Positions 5,837 to 5,983 of a stretch of DNA of 5,983 nt are shown one piece after another. This DNA comes from an uncultured Clostridium sp. (GTDB lineage: Bacteria; Bacillota; Clostridia; Christensenellales; CAG-138), in NCBI GenBank assembly GCA_900542285.1, contig UQNF01000069.1:1-5983 (forward strand). The letters run 5' to 3'. The first letter of the stretch is position 1. The number at the start of each line of letters is the position of its first letter. The notes under the pieces were generated by a model, which worked only from the letters and a program-made list of their open reading frames with translations, was not told where the DNA came from and made no database searches. Made by a program: the position numbers and the translations under genes.

Positions 5837-5983
5837 CAAGCCCGGTTACGGAACTTACTTATGTCCGGCAGCAATACCCTCCCAAAAAAAGACGGTAAAC
5901 AGTGACTATTAGCAAGCCCGGTTACGGAACTTACTTATGCCCGACAGCAATACCCTCCCAAAAAAAGACGGTAAACAGTGACT
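5837..5983. repeat. Tandem direct repeats, 76-bp period, at the window edge
   Basis: Two 71-base copies (5837-5907 and 5913-5983) are identical except at two positions, T/C at 5864/5940 and G/A at 5868/5944. They are separated by ATTAG, giving a period of 76. A decayed continuation can be seen to the left (AAACAG at 5821-5826 matches AAACAG of the unit end), so the array probably begins near 5820. The second copy ends exactly at the last base of the window, so more copies may follow. Each unit holds CCCGGTTACGGAAC, CTTACTTATG and CCTCCCAAAAAAAGACGG. The period is not a multiple of three, and no long frame crosses it. I do not recognise the family. Confidence 0.85.

Noticed and set aside
5837..5983. 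CRISPR-like array
   Set aside because: Units are 71 bases with a 5-base joint and no variable spacers. This is a plain tandem repeat.

Overview
The window carries one leftward (minus-strand) gene cluster: rpmH - rnpA - yidD - yidC - jag/khpB - mnmE, followed by the 5' part of a glycogen phosphorylase gene cut off by the left edge. This rpmH-to-mnmE order is the conserved chromosomal block usually found next to the replication origin in Firmicutes. Three things suggest a Clostridia-type Gram-positive, possibly of the Oscillospirales/Ruminococcaceae kind: a separate Jag (KhpB/EloR) gene, a short YidC without the large N-terminal periplasmic domain of Gram-negative homologues, and the fairly high GC of the coding DNA. 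The taxonomic call is an inference. No 16S gene or other decisive marker is present.

Right end (about 5518-5983): a 466-base non-coding stretch. Nearest rpmH is a consensus-grade sigma-A promoter facing left (TTGACA, 18 bp, TATAAT), with a perfect CGGTTT-N6-AAACCG inverted repeat one base upstream of its -35 box. Further right are a GC-rich hairpin and then a 76-bp-period tandem repeat. Two 71-bp copies, 69/71 identical, are complete, and the second ends on the last base of the window. No gene for this end was recognised. dnaA, the usual neighbour, is not in the window, and no convincing DnaA box was found.

Middle (5517-3384): rpmH (L34), rnpA (RNase P protein), yidD and yidC. These link ribosome assembly, tRNA 5' maturation and membrane-protein insertion. 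rnpA and yidD overlap by ATGA, and yidC follows yidD by 33 bases. A perfect 10-bp hairpin lies between rpmH and rnpA, and rnpA has a TTG start with no visible Shine-Dalgarno. This is consistent with large ribosomal protein output and small RnpA output from one message. A second hairpin separates yidC and jag.

Left part (3383-1): jag encodes an RNA-binding protein with an unusually long charged linker. mnmE starts with TTG, and its ribosome binding site lies inside the last codons of jag. glgP begins 53 bases after mnmE on the same strand with no visible terminator between, in the place where mnmG is normally found.

Nothing here is a clear new defence or mobile system. The most unusual items are the tandem repeat array at the right edge, the long Jag linker and the enlarged YidC external loop, the rpmH-rnpA control region, and the replacement of mnmG by a glycogen gene.
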